DNA of 64,000 nucleotides, from positions 310,001 through 374,000 of the forward strand of contig NZ_JAFEUP010000001.1 in NCBI RefSeq assembly GCF_016901015.1. The letters run 5' to 3'. This DNA is from Zestomonas insulae (GTDB lineage Bacteria; Pseudomonadota; Gammaproteobacteria; Pseudomonadales; Pseudomonadaceae). This document shows positions 28,628-38,116 of the stretch, piece by piece. Position 1 is the first letter of the stretch, and every line of letters begins with the position of its first letter. Position numbers and translations under genes: made by a program. Below the pieces are notes generated by a model that had not been told where the DNA came from, made no database searches, and saw only the letters and a program-made list of their open reading frames with translations.

Positions 28628-29245
28628 TTACAGGCTCAGCGGGCGGTTGGACGCCTTGAGGAACTCGCGCTTGAGGTCTTCATAGGTGTGCACCGCCGGG
28701 AACTGCGGGAACTCGCGGATCACGTTGTCCGGCGCGTGGAACAGAATGCCGGCGTGCGCTTCGGAGAGCATGGTGGTGTCGTTGTACGAGTCGCCGGCGG
28801 CGATCACGCGGTAGTACAGGCTCTTGAAGGCGATGACCGACTGACGCTTGGGGTCCTTCTGGCGCAGTTGGTAGTCCACCACGCGATCGGTGTCGTCGGT
28901 GATCAGCTTGTGGCACAGCAGGGTCGGGAAACCGAGCTGGCGCATCAGCGGCTGGGAGAACTCGTAGAAGGTGTCGGAGAGGATCACCACCTGGAAACGC
29001 TCACGCAGCCAGTCGACGAACTCGACGGCGCCGTCCAGCGGCTTGAGGGTGGCGATCACGTCCTGGATGTCCTTCAGCTTCAGGCCGTGCTCGTCGAGGA
29101 TGCGCAGGCGCTGCTTCATCAGCACGTCGTAGTCAGGGATGTCCCGGGTGGTCGCCTTGAGCGCGTCGATTCCGGTTTTTTCAGCGAAGGCGATCCAGAT
29201 TTCCGGAACCAGCACACCTTCCAGGTCGAGACAGGCGATTTCCAC
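28628..29245 (-). CDS. thrH: Phosphoserine phosphatase / homoserine phosphotransferase ThrH
   Basis: 205 residues of the HAD superfamily. Motif I is CLDLEGVLVPE (nucleophilic Asp, with Glu where most HADs have a second Asp, as in ThrH), motif II is LSDTFYEF and motif III/IV ends AAGDSYNDTTML. The enzyme dephosphorylates phosphoserine and can transfer the phosphate to homoserine. The frame runs upstream to 29326, but a GTG at 29245 gives the family N-terminus EIACLDLEGV and total length 205, with GGGAG as ribosome site, so I use it. Confidence 0.94.
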   Translation of the reverse strand: MEIACLDLEGVLVPEIWIAFAEKTGIDALKATTRDIPDYDVLMKQRLRILDEHGLKLKDIQDVIATLKPLDGAVEFVDWLRERFQVVILSDTFYEFSQPLMRQLGFPTLLCHKLITDDTDRVVDYQLRQKDPKRQSVIAFKSLYYRVIAAGDSYNDTTMLSEAHAGILFHAPDNVIREFPQFPAVHTYEDLKREFLKASNRPLSL

Positions 29246-29345
29246 AGCACACTCCCAGCGAGTTTTGGACGAAGGCGGCACTCTATCCGCTCGCCTTGGG
29301 CGGCGCAACGCGTGGCTTGCAGCCAAATAGCACAGTCCCGCGCTT

Positions 29346-29386
29346 CGATGGTTATTTAGGCGGCCGCGGCCGATTTGTTACCATCG
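29346..29386. promoter_or_regulatory. Inverted repeat upstream of cysH (candidate CysB element)
   Basis: CGATGGT (29346-29352) and ACCATCG (29380-29386) form an inverted repeat 46 bases before the cysH start. The left arm continues as ATGGTTA, identical to one arm of the palindrome before cysB at 31591-31608. CysB activation of cysH is established in Pseudomonas and enterics; that this element is the site is inference. Confidence 0.35.
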
Positions 29387-29431
29387 CAGGCACAGAGCGC
29401 TCAGCGCCACCATAACTAGGAAGCCCGCCTG

Positions 29432-30166
29432 ATGAGCCACCCCTTCGATGTCGCCGAACTGGCCGCGACGTACGCCAACAAGTCCCCACAGGACATCCTC
29501 AAACTCGCCTTCGAACATTTCGGCGACGACCTGTGGATTTCCTTCAGTGGCGCCGAGGACGTGGTCCTGGTCGACATGGCCTGGAAACTCAACAAGAACG
29601 TCAAGGTGTTCAGCCTCGATACCGGCCGCCTGCACCCGGAGACCTATCGCTTCATCGACCAGGTGCGCAAACACTACGGCATCGCCATCGAGGTGCTCTC
29701 CCCCGACGCGCGCCTGCTTGAGCCCTTCGTCAAGGAAAAGGGCCTGTTCAGCTTCTATGAGGATGGTCACGGCGAGTGCTGCGGCATCCGCAAGATCGAG
29801 CCGCTGCGCCGCAAGCTCTCCACCGTACGCGCCTGGGCCACCGGCCAGCGCCGCGACCAGAGCCCTGGCACCCGTAGCGCGGTCGCCGCGCTGGAAGTGG
29901 ACAGCGCGTTCTCCACGCCGGAGCGCTCCCTGTACAAGTTCAACCCGCTGGCACAGATGAGCAGCGAGGAGGTCTGGGGCTACATCCGCATGCTCGAGTT
30001 GCCGTACAACGCCCTGCACGAACGCGGCTTCATCAGCATCGGCTGCGAGCCCTGCACCCGCCCGGTACTGCCGAACCAGCACGAGCGCGAAGGTCGCTGG
30101 TGGTGGGAGGAAGCCACCCAGAAAGAATGCGGGCTGCATGCCGGCAATCTGATCGCGAAGCACTGA
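29432..30166 (+). CDS. cysH: Assimilatory adenylyl-sulfate (APS) reductase
   Basis: 244 residues of the PAPS/APS reductase family. It reduces activated sulfate to sulfite with thioredoxin in cysteine synthesis. The PP-loop-like [14 protein letters not shown] binds the nucleotide. The Cys pairs GECCGIRK and CEPCTRP are the [4Fe-4S] ligands that mark APS-using enzymes, as in P. aeruginosa, rather than the cluster-free PAPS reductase of E. coli. The C-terminal KECGLH carries the catalytic Cys. AGGAAG ribosome site; 4 bases before the next gene, so cotranscribed. Confidence 0.96.
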   Translation: MSHPFDVAELAATYANKSPQDILKLAFEHFGDDLWISFSGAEDVVLVDMAWKLNKNVKVFSLDTGRLHPETYRFIDQVRKHYGIAIEVLSPDARLLEPFVKEKGLFSFYEDGHGECCGIRKIEPLRRKLSTVRAWATGQRRDQSPGTRSAVAALEVDSAFSTPERSLYKFNPLAQMSSEEVWGYIRMLELPYNALHERGFISIGCEPCTRPVLPNQHEREGRWWWEEATQKECGLHAGNLIAKH

Positions 30167-30170
30167 GCCG

Positions 30171-30518
30171 ATGCGCATAACCCTGGTGAAGAAAGTCCTG
30201 GCCGATGGTCAGGACTGCCGCAAATGCCGCGACGTGCTCGAGCAGCTCGAGCGGCGCGGCTACCTGGGGCGCATCGATCGCATCGTCATCGCCGACGAGC
30301 GCGACCCCGGCGGGGTCGGCTGGATGATTGCCCAGCACTATGGCGTGGACAGCGCGCCGTTCTTCATCGTCCGCCAGGACGACGGCAGCGAGCAGGTCTA
30401 CACGGTGTTCCTCGCCTTTCTGCATGCCGTGCTCGAGCCGAAAACAGCCAGCGCACCGAGCGATGATGTGGCCGCGTTGGCCGAACTGGCCAAGCGCGAC
30501 GGCCTCGACCGTCTCTGA
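30171..30518 (+). CDS. Thioredoxin/glutaredoxin-like CxxC protein following cysH
   Basis: 115 residues, no signal peptide. Cys16 and Cys19 in GQDCRKCRDVLEQLE form a CxxC at the start of a helix, and SAPFFIV supplies the cis-Pro-type strand of thioredoxin folds (GVDSAPFFIVRQDDG). This suggests a small cytoplasmic redox protein. It starts 4 bases after cysH, whose enzyme needs a thiol reductant, so a link to APS reduction is reasonable but unproven. No specific family name recognised. Confidence 0.75.
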   Translation: MRITLVKKVLADGQDCRKCRDVLEQLERRGYLGRIDRIVIADERDPGGVGWMIAQHYGVDSAPFFIVRQDDGSEQVYTVFLAFLHAVLEPKTASAPSDDVAALAELAKRDGLDRL

Positions 30519-30521
30519 ACG

Positions 30522-30548
30522 AAAAAGCCCGGCACAAGCCGGGCTTTT
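30522..30548. terminator. Bidirectional terminator between the cysH operon and cysB
   Basis: AAAAAGCCCGGC-ACAA-GCCGGGCTTTT with T-rich tail, 4 bases after the plus-strand operon and 18 bases before the cysB stop. Confidence 0.9.
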
Positions 30549-30565
30549 CTTTGCTGCGTACCCGA

Positions 30566-31549
<984 letters not shown>

Positions 31550-31590
31550 TCAAAGCGAAGTACGGCGCTGCGGTGGCAAGCGGCGTCATA

Positions 31591-31608
31591 TAACCATATT
31601 AATGGTTA
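31591..31608. promoter_or_regulatory. Palindrome upstream of cysB (candidate autoregulatory site)
   Basis: TAACCATATTAATGGTTA: 7-bp arms, 4-bp spacer, containing the T-N11-A pattern typical of LysR-type sites. It lies in the 113-base gap before cysB and shares ATGGTTA with the element before cysH. Function inferred. Confidence 0.5.
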
Positions 31609-31653
31609 GAAGAATAAAACTAGACGTTTTTTTCAGACCTGCATGCCGTTCGT

Positions 31654-32160
31654 CTAACGGCCCGCCTCCTCGCTACGCCCACGGTGCTGCAGCATCGGCA
31701 CCAGATACACCGGAACTTCGGCCAACTGCAGCAGGCGCAAGGCCGTCCGCCCCATCGGCACTTCCAGTTCCACGCCATGACTGTGACTGCCGACCACCAG
31801 CAGATCGACCGCCAAACGCTTGGTTTCTTCGAGAATGACTTGCGGTGGATCGCCCTGAACCACCCGTACGGCGCGGACCAGCGCCAGGTCGTCGGCACCA
31901 TCCAGCTCGTCACGGAAGGCATCCAGCACCCGCCGCTCGATGCTGGTCATCACCGTGCTCAGGCCTTTGTTGCGGATCTCTTCGAGGGTGTCCTGATCGA
32001 CATAACTCTTCAGCACCGACTCGGCAAATAGGCTCATCGGCTCGACGGCGTGAATGACATGCAGCTCGGCGCGAAAAGCGCGGGCCAAAAACAATGCATG
32101 CTGCAGCACATAGGTGGCGTACAGCCCGAGATCTGTCGCATAGAGAATCGAACGAATCAT
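31654..32160 (-). CDS. Universal stress protein (UspA) family
   Basis: 168 residues of a single Usp domain: the N-terminal strand/Asp IRSILYATDLGLYA, helix FLARAFRAELHVIHAVEP, and the C-terminal nucleotide-binding loop DLLVVGSHSHGVELEVPMGRTALRLLQ, a variant of the GxxG-x9-G(S/T) ATP motif with Arg-Thr after the last Gly. A 35-residue insertion (MTSIERRVLDAFRDELDGADDLALVRAV) makes it slightly longer than UspA. Probable cytoplasmic stress-response protein; own transcript upstream of cysB on the same strand. Confidence 0.85.
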   Translation of the reverse strand: MIRSILYATDLGLYATYVLQHALFLARAFRAELHVIHAVEPMSLFAESVLKSYVDQDTLEEIRNKGLSTVMTSIERRVLDAFRDELDGADDLALVRAVRVVQGDPPQVILEETKRLAVDLLVVGSHSHGVELEVPMGRTALRLLQLAEVPVYLVPMLQHRGRSEEAGR

Positions 32161-32257
32161 GCGCTCTCCCCGCTCCGCCGGCCGGCGCGCCTTGGTTTGA
32201 GCTTAGCAGCGCGCGCCATAAAGCACGGCCGCCGCGGGCCGGGAAGATGAGCGGTGC

Positions 32258-33163
32258 CTAGAGCAGCGTTTCGTTGCTGATGCCGTGCGGCACATGGCCG
32301 GTGGCGACCCGCTCGCGCGCCTTCTCGCAGTGACCGAGCTGGTCGTCGAAGAACACGTCGGCGCCGAAGGCTTCGAGCACCGCCGACTTTTCCAGCCCAC
32401 CAAGAAAGAACGACTCATCCAGACGGATGTTCCACTCGCGCAGCGTGCGGATCACCCGCTCGTGCGCCGGTGCCGAACGCGCCGTCACCAGCGCCGTGCG
32501 GATCGGGCATGCCTCGCTGGGAAACTCCTGCTGCAGGCTGTGCAAGGCGGCGAGGAACGGTTTGAACGGGCCGCCACCCAGCAGCTCCCGCGCCGAATCC
32601 CGCTCGTGACTCTGGAACGCATCCAATCCGCCCTTCTGGTAGATCCGCTCGGATTCGTCGGAGAAGAGCACCGCATCGCCGTCGAAGGCGATGCGCAGCT
32701 CGGTGCTCGCCGCCCGCCGTGGGCCACCCGAGAGGATGGTCGCCGCGCCAAATCCAGAGCCCAAGGCGTTGCGCACATCCTCGGCATGGGTCGAAAGGAA
32801 CAGGTGACAGCCGAAGGCGGCCAGATAGGGATCGGGGCTGCGCCCACCGACGAAGGCGGCCCGCGAGATGCCGAGCTTGTAGTGCTGGATTGAATTGAAG
32901 GCGCGCAAGCCGGTGTCGGCGCTGTTGCGCGACACCAGGATCACCTCGACGCGGGCCTGCTGCAGGCGGTCGTTGAGGGCCAGCAGCTTCTCCACCAGGG
33001 GAAAGGCGTCGCCTGGCGCGAGAGTCTCCTCCTCGTGGTCGATCTGGTATTGCCGATAGGCTTCGACTCCCTCGCTTTCGTAGATCCGGTGGCTTTCGCT
33101 CAAGTCGAACAACGCCCGCGAGGAAATCGCCAGTACCAGCTTGTCGCCCAATCCCTTGCTCAT
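32258..33163 (-). CDS. 5'-nucleotidase (cytosolic 5'-nucleotidase 1-like)
   Basis: 301 residues matching the bacterial '5'-nucleotidase' family (PF06189-like), a HAD-type phosphatase distantly related to eukaryotic cN-I. Visible blocks: SSRALFDLSES near residue 14, VSRNSADTGLRAFNSI, IAFDGDAVLFSDESE (DGDxxLF, probable HAD motif I), TARSAPAHERVIRTLR and FLGGLEKSAVLEAFGADVFFDDQ. It would release nucleosides from nucleotides in the cytoplasm. The frame continues upstream, but the ATG at 33163 (MSKGLGDKLV) fits the family. It follows the PanE-like gene by 7 bases. Confidence 0.88.
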   Translation of the reverse strand: MSKGLGDKLVLAISSRALFDLSESHRIYESEGVEAYRQYQIDHEEETLAPGDAFPLVEKLLALNDRLQQARVEVILVSRNSADTGLRAFNSIQHYKLGISRAAFVGGRSPDPYLAAFGCHLFLSTHAEDVRNALGSGFGAATILSGGPRRAASTELRIAFDGDAVLFSDESERIYQKGGLDAFQSHERDSARELLGGGPFKPFLAALHSLQQEFPSEACPIRTALVTARSAPAHERVIRTLREWNIRLDESFFLGGLEKSAVLEAFGADVFFDDQLGHCEKARERVATGHVPHGISNETLL

Positions 33164-33170
33164 ATCGACC

Positions 33171-34124
33171 TCAATCCAGGTTGCCCTCATCCAGGAAGCG
33201 TAGCGCCTGATACAACATTTCCACGCGCGGCATCGCGCAACCGGCGGCGGCAGCCGCAGCCAGGGGTGCCGCGTAGATGGCGTGCAGCTCCAGCGGTCGG
33301 CGCTGGGTGTAGTCGTGGTACATGCTCGGCAGGTAGTCGGCCATGCGGTCGGTGGCGGCCAACAGTTGCGCGGCGTAGTTCTCCGGCACGGCATGCCCGC
33401 AGGCCTGCGCACCTTGCACCACCTCGTCCATGATGGCGCCGATCAGCACGCGGCTGTCGGCCTGCTTCATCAGCTTGGTGGTACCGCCATCGAGCAGCAC
33501 CGCCAGACCGTTGTACGGTACGTTCCACACCAGCTTCAGCCAGCGCGCCTGGCCCAGATTAGCCATGCCCTTGGCATCGATCCCGGCAGCGGAGAACAGT
33601 GCCACCGCGGCTTCGACGATCGCCTGCTGCTCGCTGGTGGACGCCGGCCCCGAGTGGTAGCCGAAGGTAACCGCGCCCAGAGCCTGGTGCTCGATCACCC
33701 CCGGACCGTCACGGTGCACGCAGATGTAGCAGAGGCCGCCCAGCAAATGCAGGCCCTCCGGCAGCAGCGGACGCAGTTCCTCTTCGACGCCCAGACCGTT
33801 CTGCAGCAGCACCACCTTGGCGCCCTCAGCGGCAGCTGCCGCGATCACCGGAGCCAATTCCGGGTTGCTGGTGGTCTTGGTGCCGACCAGCAGCCAATCG
33901 CAGGGCGGCAGGTCCGCCGCGCTGCGGTAAGCCTGCACCGGATGCAGAGTCAGCGCGCCGTGCACCGCGCTATTGAGCAACAAACCGCGCTCGGCGACGG
34001 CGTCGTACTCGCTGCGCAACAGAAAGTGCACATCAAAGCCGGCACGCGCCAGCAACAGCCCATAGAAACCGCCAATTGCCCCGGTGCCGATAATGCCGAT
34101 GCGCGGACGCTGTGTTTCAGTCAT
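33171..34124 (-). CDS. PanE/ApbA-family 2-dehydropantoate 2-reductase-like protein
   Basis: 317 residues. The Rossmann GIIGTGAIGGFYGLLLARAGFDV (residues ~9-31) binds NADP(H). VGTKTTSN carries the family Lys-Thr, and LGQARWLKLVWNVPYNGLAVLL is the conserved catalytic Lys/Asn block of ketopantoate reductases. Sequence supports the fold and cofactor; substrate may not be ketopantoate, since Pseudomonas genomes hold several paralogues and this one is not next to pantothenate genes. Its ATG directly follows the stop of the upstream thioredoxin-like gene. Confidence 0.85.
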   Translation of the reverse strand: MTETQRPRIGIIGTGAIGGFYGLLLARAGFDVHFLLRSEYDAVAERGLLLNSAVHGALTLHPVQAYRSAADLPPCDWLLVGTKTTSNPELAPVIAAAAAEGAKVVLLQNGLGVEEELRPLLPEGLHLLGGLCYICVHRDGPGVIEHQALGAVTFGYHSGPASTSEQQAIVEAAVALFSAAGIDAKGMANLGQARWLKLVWNVPYNGLAVLLDGGTTKLMKQADSRVLIGAIMDEVVQGAQACGHAVPENYAAQLLAATDRMADYLPSMYHDYTQRRPLELHAIYAAPLAAAAAAGCAMPRVEMLYQALRFLDEGNLD

Positions 34125-34484
34125 TCAGGGAAGCTCCTCTTCAAATCGCAGCCATGCCCGCTCCAGCGCAGTCGTCAGCTCCGAGAGGCTCAGTCGAGCC
34201 TGCACGGTGCCGAAGAAGCGCCCGTCGCGCACGGCAAATAGGGCGGGTAGATGAAAGACCTCGTATCGCTCGACCAGGCCGCCGTTGCGCCCGGCATCGA
34301 TCCAGCACAGACGGTCGAGCGGCAGCTTCAGCTTGGGCAGCTCACGCCGCGCCCAGCGACAACTGGCACAGCCCTCGCCGGTAAAGATCACCAGGGAGGT
34401 GCCGGGCCAATCGAGCAAGCTGCGGTCGGCATCAAGGTCAGTCAGTTCTATCTCGATCACTATACTGTCGACAGCACTATTCAA
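34125..34484 (-). CDS. Thioredoxin-fold protein with CxxC
   Basis: Up to 119 residues. GTSLVIFTGEGCASCRWARREL holds Cys39 and Cys42 in a CASC motif after a beta strand, and FHLPALFAVRDGRFFG supplies the cis-Pro strand, so a thioredoxin-like fold is secure. No signal peptide. The longest frame starts with TTG at 34484; a GTG at 34460 is an alternative, and neither has a good ribosome site. The stop abuts the PanE-like start, implying coupling. It diverges from the PilZ gene with only 26 bases between. Partner unknown. Confidence 0.75.
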   Translation of the reverse strand: MNSAVDSIVIEIELTDLDADRSLLDWPGTSLVIFTGEGCASCRWARRELPKLKLPLDRLCWIDAGRNGGLVERYEVFHLPALFAVRDGRFFGTVQARLSLSELTTALERAWLRFEEELP

Positions 34485-34510
34485 ATGGTGAACACCGGAG
34501 CCTGCGTTAC

Positions 34511-34921
34511 ATGCGGCAATACCTGCGCCATCCGGCGGAACTACCCGTGGAACTGGTCCAACGCAAGCATGCCTTTCTGCCCAAGCAGCGGTTGCACAAT
34601 ATCAGCCTCGGCGGCGTGGCCTGCAATTCAGCCAAAGCAATTCGCCGGGGCACGGCGGTCGAACTGTGCATTCCGCTGCTCGGCGAGCAGGCCCGCTGCG
34701 CCGGCGTGGTGGCTTGGTGTCGCAAGCAAGCCGACGATTACCTGATTGGCATCACCTTTCTCGACGAGGACACGCTGTTTCGTGCGCGCATGGTCGAGCA
34801 GGTCTGCCAGATCGAACGCTATCGCCAGCAATGCGAGGAACAGGCCGGCCATGCGCTGCCGGTGGAATCGCTGGCGCGCGAATGGATCGACCAGAATGCG
34901 GCAGATTTCCCCCGCGATTGA
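34511..34921 (+). CDS. PilZ-domain c-di-GMP-binding protein
   Basis: 136 residues. The PilZ signature is complete: RxxxR as RQYLR at residues 2-6, and N-x-S-x-x-G as NISLGG near residue 31, both needed for cyclic-di-GMP binding; the barrel continues to GITFLDED (about residue 88). A helical C-terminal tail of about 45 residues follows (ARMVEQVCQIERYRQQCEEQ), possibly for dimerisation or partner binding. A single-domain receptor, target unknown. Confidence 0.88.
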   Translation: MRQYLRHPAELPVELVQRKHAFLPKQRLHNISLGGVACNSAKAIRRGTAVELCIPLLGEQARCAGVVAWCRKQADDYLIGITFLDEDTLFRARMVEQVCQIERYRQQCEEQAGHALPVESLAREWIDQNAADFPRD

Positions 34922-35086
34922 GGCATTCGGCCACCTCCGGTCGCCCATTCCGCCGCCGCCCCATTGTCGAGCCAGCGCTTAACGCGCTAAGGTTCGTTCC
35001 CCCGTTGCGTCTTTAATGCTGTGCTCCGCCGCACGGGACTTGGCTGGCGGCCGGCACCCGTGAACTCTGAGCTGATGAATAGCACG

Positions 35087-36163
35087 ATGGCTGATTTACC
35101 GATCGACGATCTCAACGTCGCTTCCAACGAGACTCTGATCACCCCCGATCAGCTGAAGCACGAAATCCCCCTGACCGACGCCGCCCTGCACACCGTTGCC
35201 AATGGCCGCGAGGTGATCCGCAACATCCTCGATGGCAAGGACCATCGCCTGTTCATCGTGATCGGCCCCTGCTCGATCCACGACGTCAAGGCGGCCCACG
35301 AGTATGCCGAGCGCCTGAAAGTCCTGGCCGCCGAAGTGTCGGACAGCCTGTACCTGGTCATGCGTGTGTATTTCGAGAAGCCACGCACCACTGTCGGCTG
35401 GAAGGGATTGATCAACGACCCGTACCTCGACGACTCGTTCAAGATCGAAGACGGCCTGCGCATCGGCCGCCAGCTGCTCCGCGACCTGGCCGAAATGGGC
35501 CTGCCGACCGCGACCGAAGCGCTCGACCCGATTTCCCCGCAGTACCTGCAAGACCTGATCAGTTGGTCCGCCATCGGCGCGCGCACCACTGAATCACAGA
35601 CTCACCGCGAAATGGCCTCCGGCCTTTCCTCCGCTGTCGGCTTCAAGAATGGCACCGATGGCAGCCTGACCGTGGCCATCAACGCCTTGCAGTCGGTTTC
35701 CAGTCCGCACCGCTTCCTCGGAATCAACCAGGAAGGCGGCGTGTCGATCGTCACCACCAAAGGCAATGCCTACGGTCACGTGGTACTGCGCGGCGGCAAC
35801 GGCAAGCCGAACTACGACTCGGTCAGCGTGGCGATCTGCGAGCAGGACCTGAACAAGGCCGGTATCCGCCCGAACGTCATGATCGACTGCAGCCATGCCA
35901 ACTCCAACAAGGATCCGGCTCTGCAACCGCTGGTCATGGACAACGTCGCCAACCAGATCCTCGAGGGTAACAACTCGATCGTCGGCCTGATGGTCGAAAG
36001 CCACCTGGGCTGGGGCAGCCAACCGATTCCGAAGGACCTGTGCCAGCTCAAGTACGGGGTATCGATCACCGACGCGTGCATCGACTGGGAAGCCACCGAG
36101 AAGAGCGTGCGCAGCATGCACGCCAAGCTCAAGGACGTCCTGCCCGCGCGCAAACGCGACTAA
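35087..36163 (+). CDS. 3-deoxy-7-phosphoheptulonate (DAHP) synthase, class I
   Basis: 358 residues. Condenses PEP and erythrose-4-phosphate, the first step of the shikimate pathway. Family motifs: VIGPCSIHD, MRVYFEKPRTTVGWKGLINDP, IGARTTESQTHREMASGLS, DCSHANSNK and the C-terminal metal-binding GVSITDACIDW. I chose ATG 35087 (MADLPIDDLN), which matches the P. aeruginosa homologue as I recall it; ATG 35075 four codons upstream is possible. Which aromatic amino acid inhibits it (AroF, G or H type) cannot be told, so no symbol is given. A strong terminator follows. Confidence 0.93.
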   Translation: MADLPIDDLNVASNETLITPDQLKHEIPLTDAALHTVANGREVIRNILDGKDHRLFIVIGPCSIHDVKAAHEYAERLKVLAAEVSDSLYLVMRVYFEKPRTTVGWKGLINDPYLDDSFKIEDGLRIGRQLLRDLAEMGLPTATEALDPISPQYLQDLISWSAIGARTTESQTHREMASGLSSAVGFKNGTDGSLTVAINALQSVSSPHRFLGINQEGGVSIVTTKGNAYGHVVLRGGNGKPNYDSVSVAICEQDLNKAGIRPNVMIDCSHANSNKDPALQPLVMDNVANQILEGNNSIVGLMVESHLGWGSQPIPKDLCQLKYGVSITDACIDWEATEKSVRSMHAKLKDVLPARKRD

Positions 36164-36175
36164 GCGGACACCCAT

Positions 36176-36205
36176 AAAAAACGCCGGGCATTGCCCGGCG
36201 TTTTT
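36176..36205 (+). terminator. Terminator after DAHP synthase
   Basis: AAAAAACGCCGGGCA-TTGCCCGGCGTTTTT: a 9-10 bp GC stem with A-run and T-run, 13 bases past the stop. It also faces the convergent acetyltransferase gene. Confidence 0.9.
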
Positions 36206-36221
36206 GTTTACGCGCCCTCGA

Positions 36222-36503
36222 TCAGCCTTTGGCGGCCTGCCGCTGGCGTCGCTCGATGTAGCGCTCCACATAGGAGCACGACGGAATCACCGTGTAGCCC
36301 AAGCGATCGGCATACGCCAATGCGTGCTCGGTCAGCGCCGCGGCGATGCCGCGGCCACGCAACGAATTCGGCACAAACGTCCGATAAATATCCAAGGTCT
36401 GTTGCCCCAGATCCATGTACGCCAGGTAGGCACGATCGCCATCCACAATGGCCTCGAACCGGTGACCTGCCTGGTCATGGCTAATAGACAACACCTCGCT
36501 CAT
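36222..36503 (-). CDS. Small GNAT-type acetyltransferase (PF14542-like)
   Basis: 93 residues, the length of the minimal single-domain N-acetyltransferases of the YjdJ type. The acetyl-CoA pyrophosphate loop reads RGRGIAAALTEHALAYA, after the strand TFVPNSLRG, and a C-terminal CSYVERYIERRQ follows. Cytoplasmic; substrate unknown. Confidence 0.82.
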   Translation of the reverse strand: MSEVLSISHDQAGHRFEAIVDGDRAYLAYMDLGQQTLDIYRTFVPNSLRGRGIAAALTEHALAYADRLGYTVIPSCSYVERYIERRQRQAAKG

Positions 36504-36522
36504 CGCCGCTCCTCGCCGGGTC

Positions 36523-37788
36523 TCAAAACATGACCCTTACCTTATCGATCTTATCTAACCGGAGAAACATCTCCGCCCCGCCCGTCCCAAATTGGACACT
36601 GAGGAAGGCTTTGCCGTTCTCCACTTTACGCAAAATACCCTGATAGTAGGCGCCATCATAGGTGATGAATTGCAAACGTTTTCCAGCATATTCCGGCAGG
36701 CTGGACACACTGACAAACTCATACTGGGGCGTGGCGCGCGCCGTTTCGCTTTTCTCGACCGCCACGACGTCGACGACCTTCGGTTCAGCCCGTGCAGTCG
36801 GGTCGAACCAGGTAAAGCCAAGCGGCTCGACAACTTGCTGATTGACCAATACCGCCGGGCGCAGCATGGCGAGCACATCCTTCGGCTCGAAGAACTGCAG
36901 ACCGTCCCAGGCCATACCCTCGGTGGGACTCATCTCCAAGCGCAGCGCTTGCGGATCCTGCAGATAGCGTCGATAGCCATCCAACACCGGTTTATCCAAG
37001 GCAATTCGCTGCGCTCGTAGTGCATTGTCGAACTGGTCCAGCGCCGTTTGCACATAGGCGGCTTCGGACTGACCAAGCTTAGCAGCACAAAACGCCTGCA
37101 CCTTGCGCTGATACTGGTTGTCATTGAGCTCGATCGTCCACAACTTGAGACGAGGCGGATTGACCCGCAAATCGCCAGGGCTGTCCGACATGTTCGACAG
37201 CAACAGGCCCAACCGCATATCCAGCACATCACGGCTATCGGCGGTCAGATTGAGCGCCAGCGACTGCGCACCTGGCTTGAACTGATAAGAAAGCTCGGCA
37301 TCGGTGTCGAAGGTCCGATAGCCCATCAGCAGCAGCTCATCGGTGCCGATACTACGCACAGTGCCGCAGGCAACCTCGCTCATTGCGGTCCACAGGCTAC
37401 GTTCAGCCGGCGTCTCGTATAGCTGTTGCATGAGCGGACCATGCACATCGAGCGCCACGCCCTTCAGGCTGAGCGCCATCTGCTCGGGAAACTTGCCCTC
37501 GGCCAAGCGCTCCTTGAAACGCAGCAGCTCCCCCAAACCATTGAACTTCAGCTCGGCATGGGCAATTCGCACACTGTCATTCACCGCCGGTACGCGAACG
37601 CTCAGACTTTGCAAACCCACCCGCCCATCAAAGGACGAAGTAATCCCGCCATAACTGATGTCCATGAATGGTGAAAGCTGAGTGATCGCATCGTTCATGA
37701 TCGAACGTACCGACCACCAGAGCGACAGCTTGATCAGCAATCCGATAGCCAGCACGGACAGCAGGCCCCACTTGAGAATCTTCGACAT
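36523..37788 (-). CDS. Membrane-anchored protein of unknown function
   Basis: 421 residues. One N-terminal membrane helix (KWGLLSVLAIGLLIKLSLWW, residues ~6-25) and a large, probably periplasmic, remainder. The part just after the helix (ISYGGITSSFDGRVGLQSLSVRVP) recalls AsmA/DUF945-like proteins; the C-terminus (GKRLQFITYDGAYYQGILRKVENGKAFLSVQFGTGGAEMFLRLDKIDKVRV) looks like a small SH3/Sm-like barrel. It has two Cys (ACGT, FCAAK). I do not recognise a defined family. It lies upstream of the GNAT gene and diverges from oprI, so a cell-envelope role is possible. Confidence 0.75.
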   Translation of the reverse strand: MSKILKWGLLSVLAIGLLIKLSLWWSVRSIMNDAITQLSPFMDISYGGITSSFDGRVGLQSLSVRVPAVNDSVRIAHAELKFNGLGELLRFKERLAEGKFPEQMALSLKGVALDVHGPLMQQLYETPAERSLWTAMSEVACGTVRSIGTDELLLMGYRTFDTDAELSYQFKPGAQSLALNLTADSRDVLDMRLGLLLSNMSDSPGDLRVNPPRLKLWTIELNDNQYQRKVQAFCAAKLGQSEAAYVQTALDQFDNALRAQRIALDKPVLDGYRRYLQDPQALRLEMSPTEGMAWDGLQFFEPKDVLAMLRPAVLVNQQVVEPLGFTWFDPTARAEPKVVDVVAVEKSETARATPQYEFVSVSSLPEYAGKRLQFITYDGAYYQGILRKVENGKAFLSVQFGTGGAEMFLRLDKIDKVRVMF

Positions 37789-38116
37789 GCGGACGTCCTT
37801 GTTCGAGCGCTTGTTATTCTTGAGCCCAACCTGCGGGACTTTATCAGCCTGATCGCGAGACGGTCATGCCCGCGTGCTGCAGCAGCGCAAATCTCTGCTA
37901 CAAAGAAAAGGATGTTTGTGTGTTTCCCAAGCAATCTGTGTGTTTTTTAGACAACCACACTCCCACTTGCTTAAGAAACATCCAACCACCGGAAAAAAAC
38001 AGCCGTGCTAGCGTTCTGTCAGTTTACTTACTAAAAGTAATGGGTAGTATGTAGGCCGGCTAATTCCTCGAGCTCGGGGAGTTGCTTTATGGAATATCCA
38101 CCTTAAGGGGAACACG
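37789..38116. promoter_or_regulatory. oprI upstream region
   Basis: A 328-base AT-rich gap without a convincing gene. A probable oprI promoter is TTTACT (38023-38028) and TAGTAT (38045-38050), 16 bp apart. The ribosome site AAGGGGAA precedes the ATG. Further upstream TTTGTGTGTTT (37915-37925) and CTGTGTGTTTTTT (37936-37948) form a 21-base-spaced direct repeat. Promoter for the divergent 421-residue gene not identified. Confidence 0.5.
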
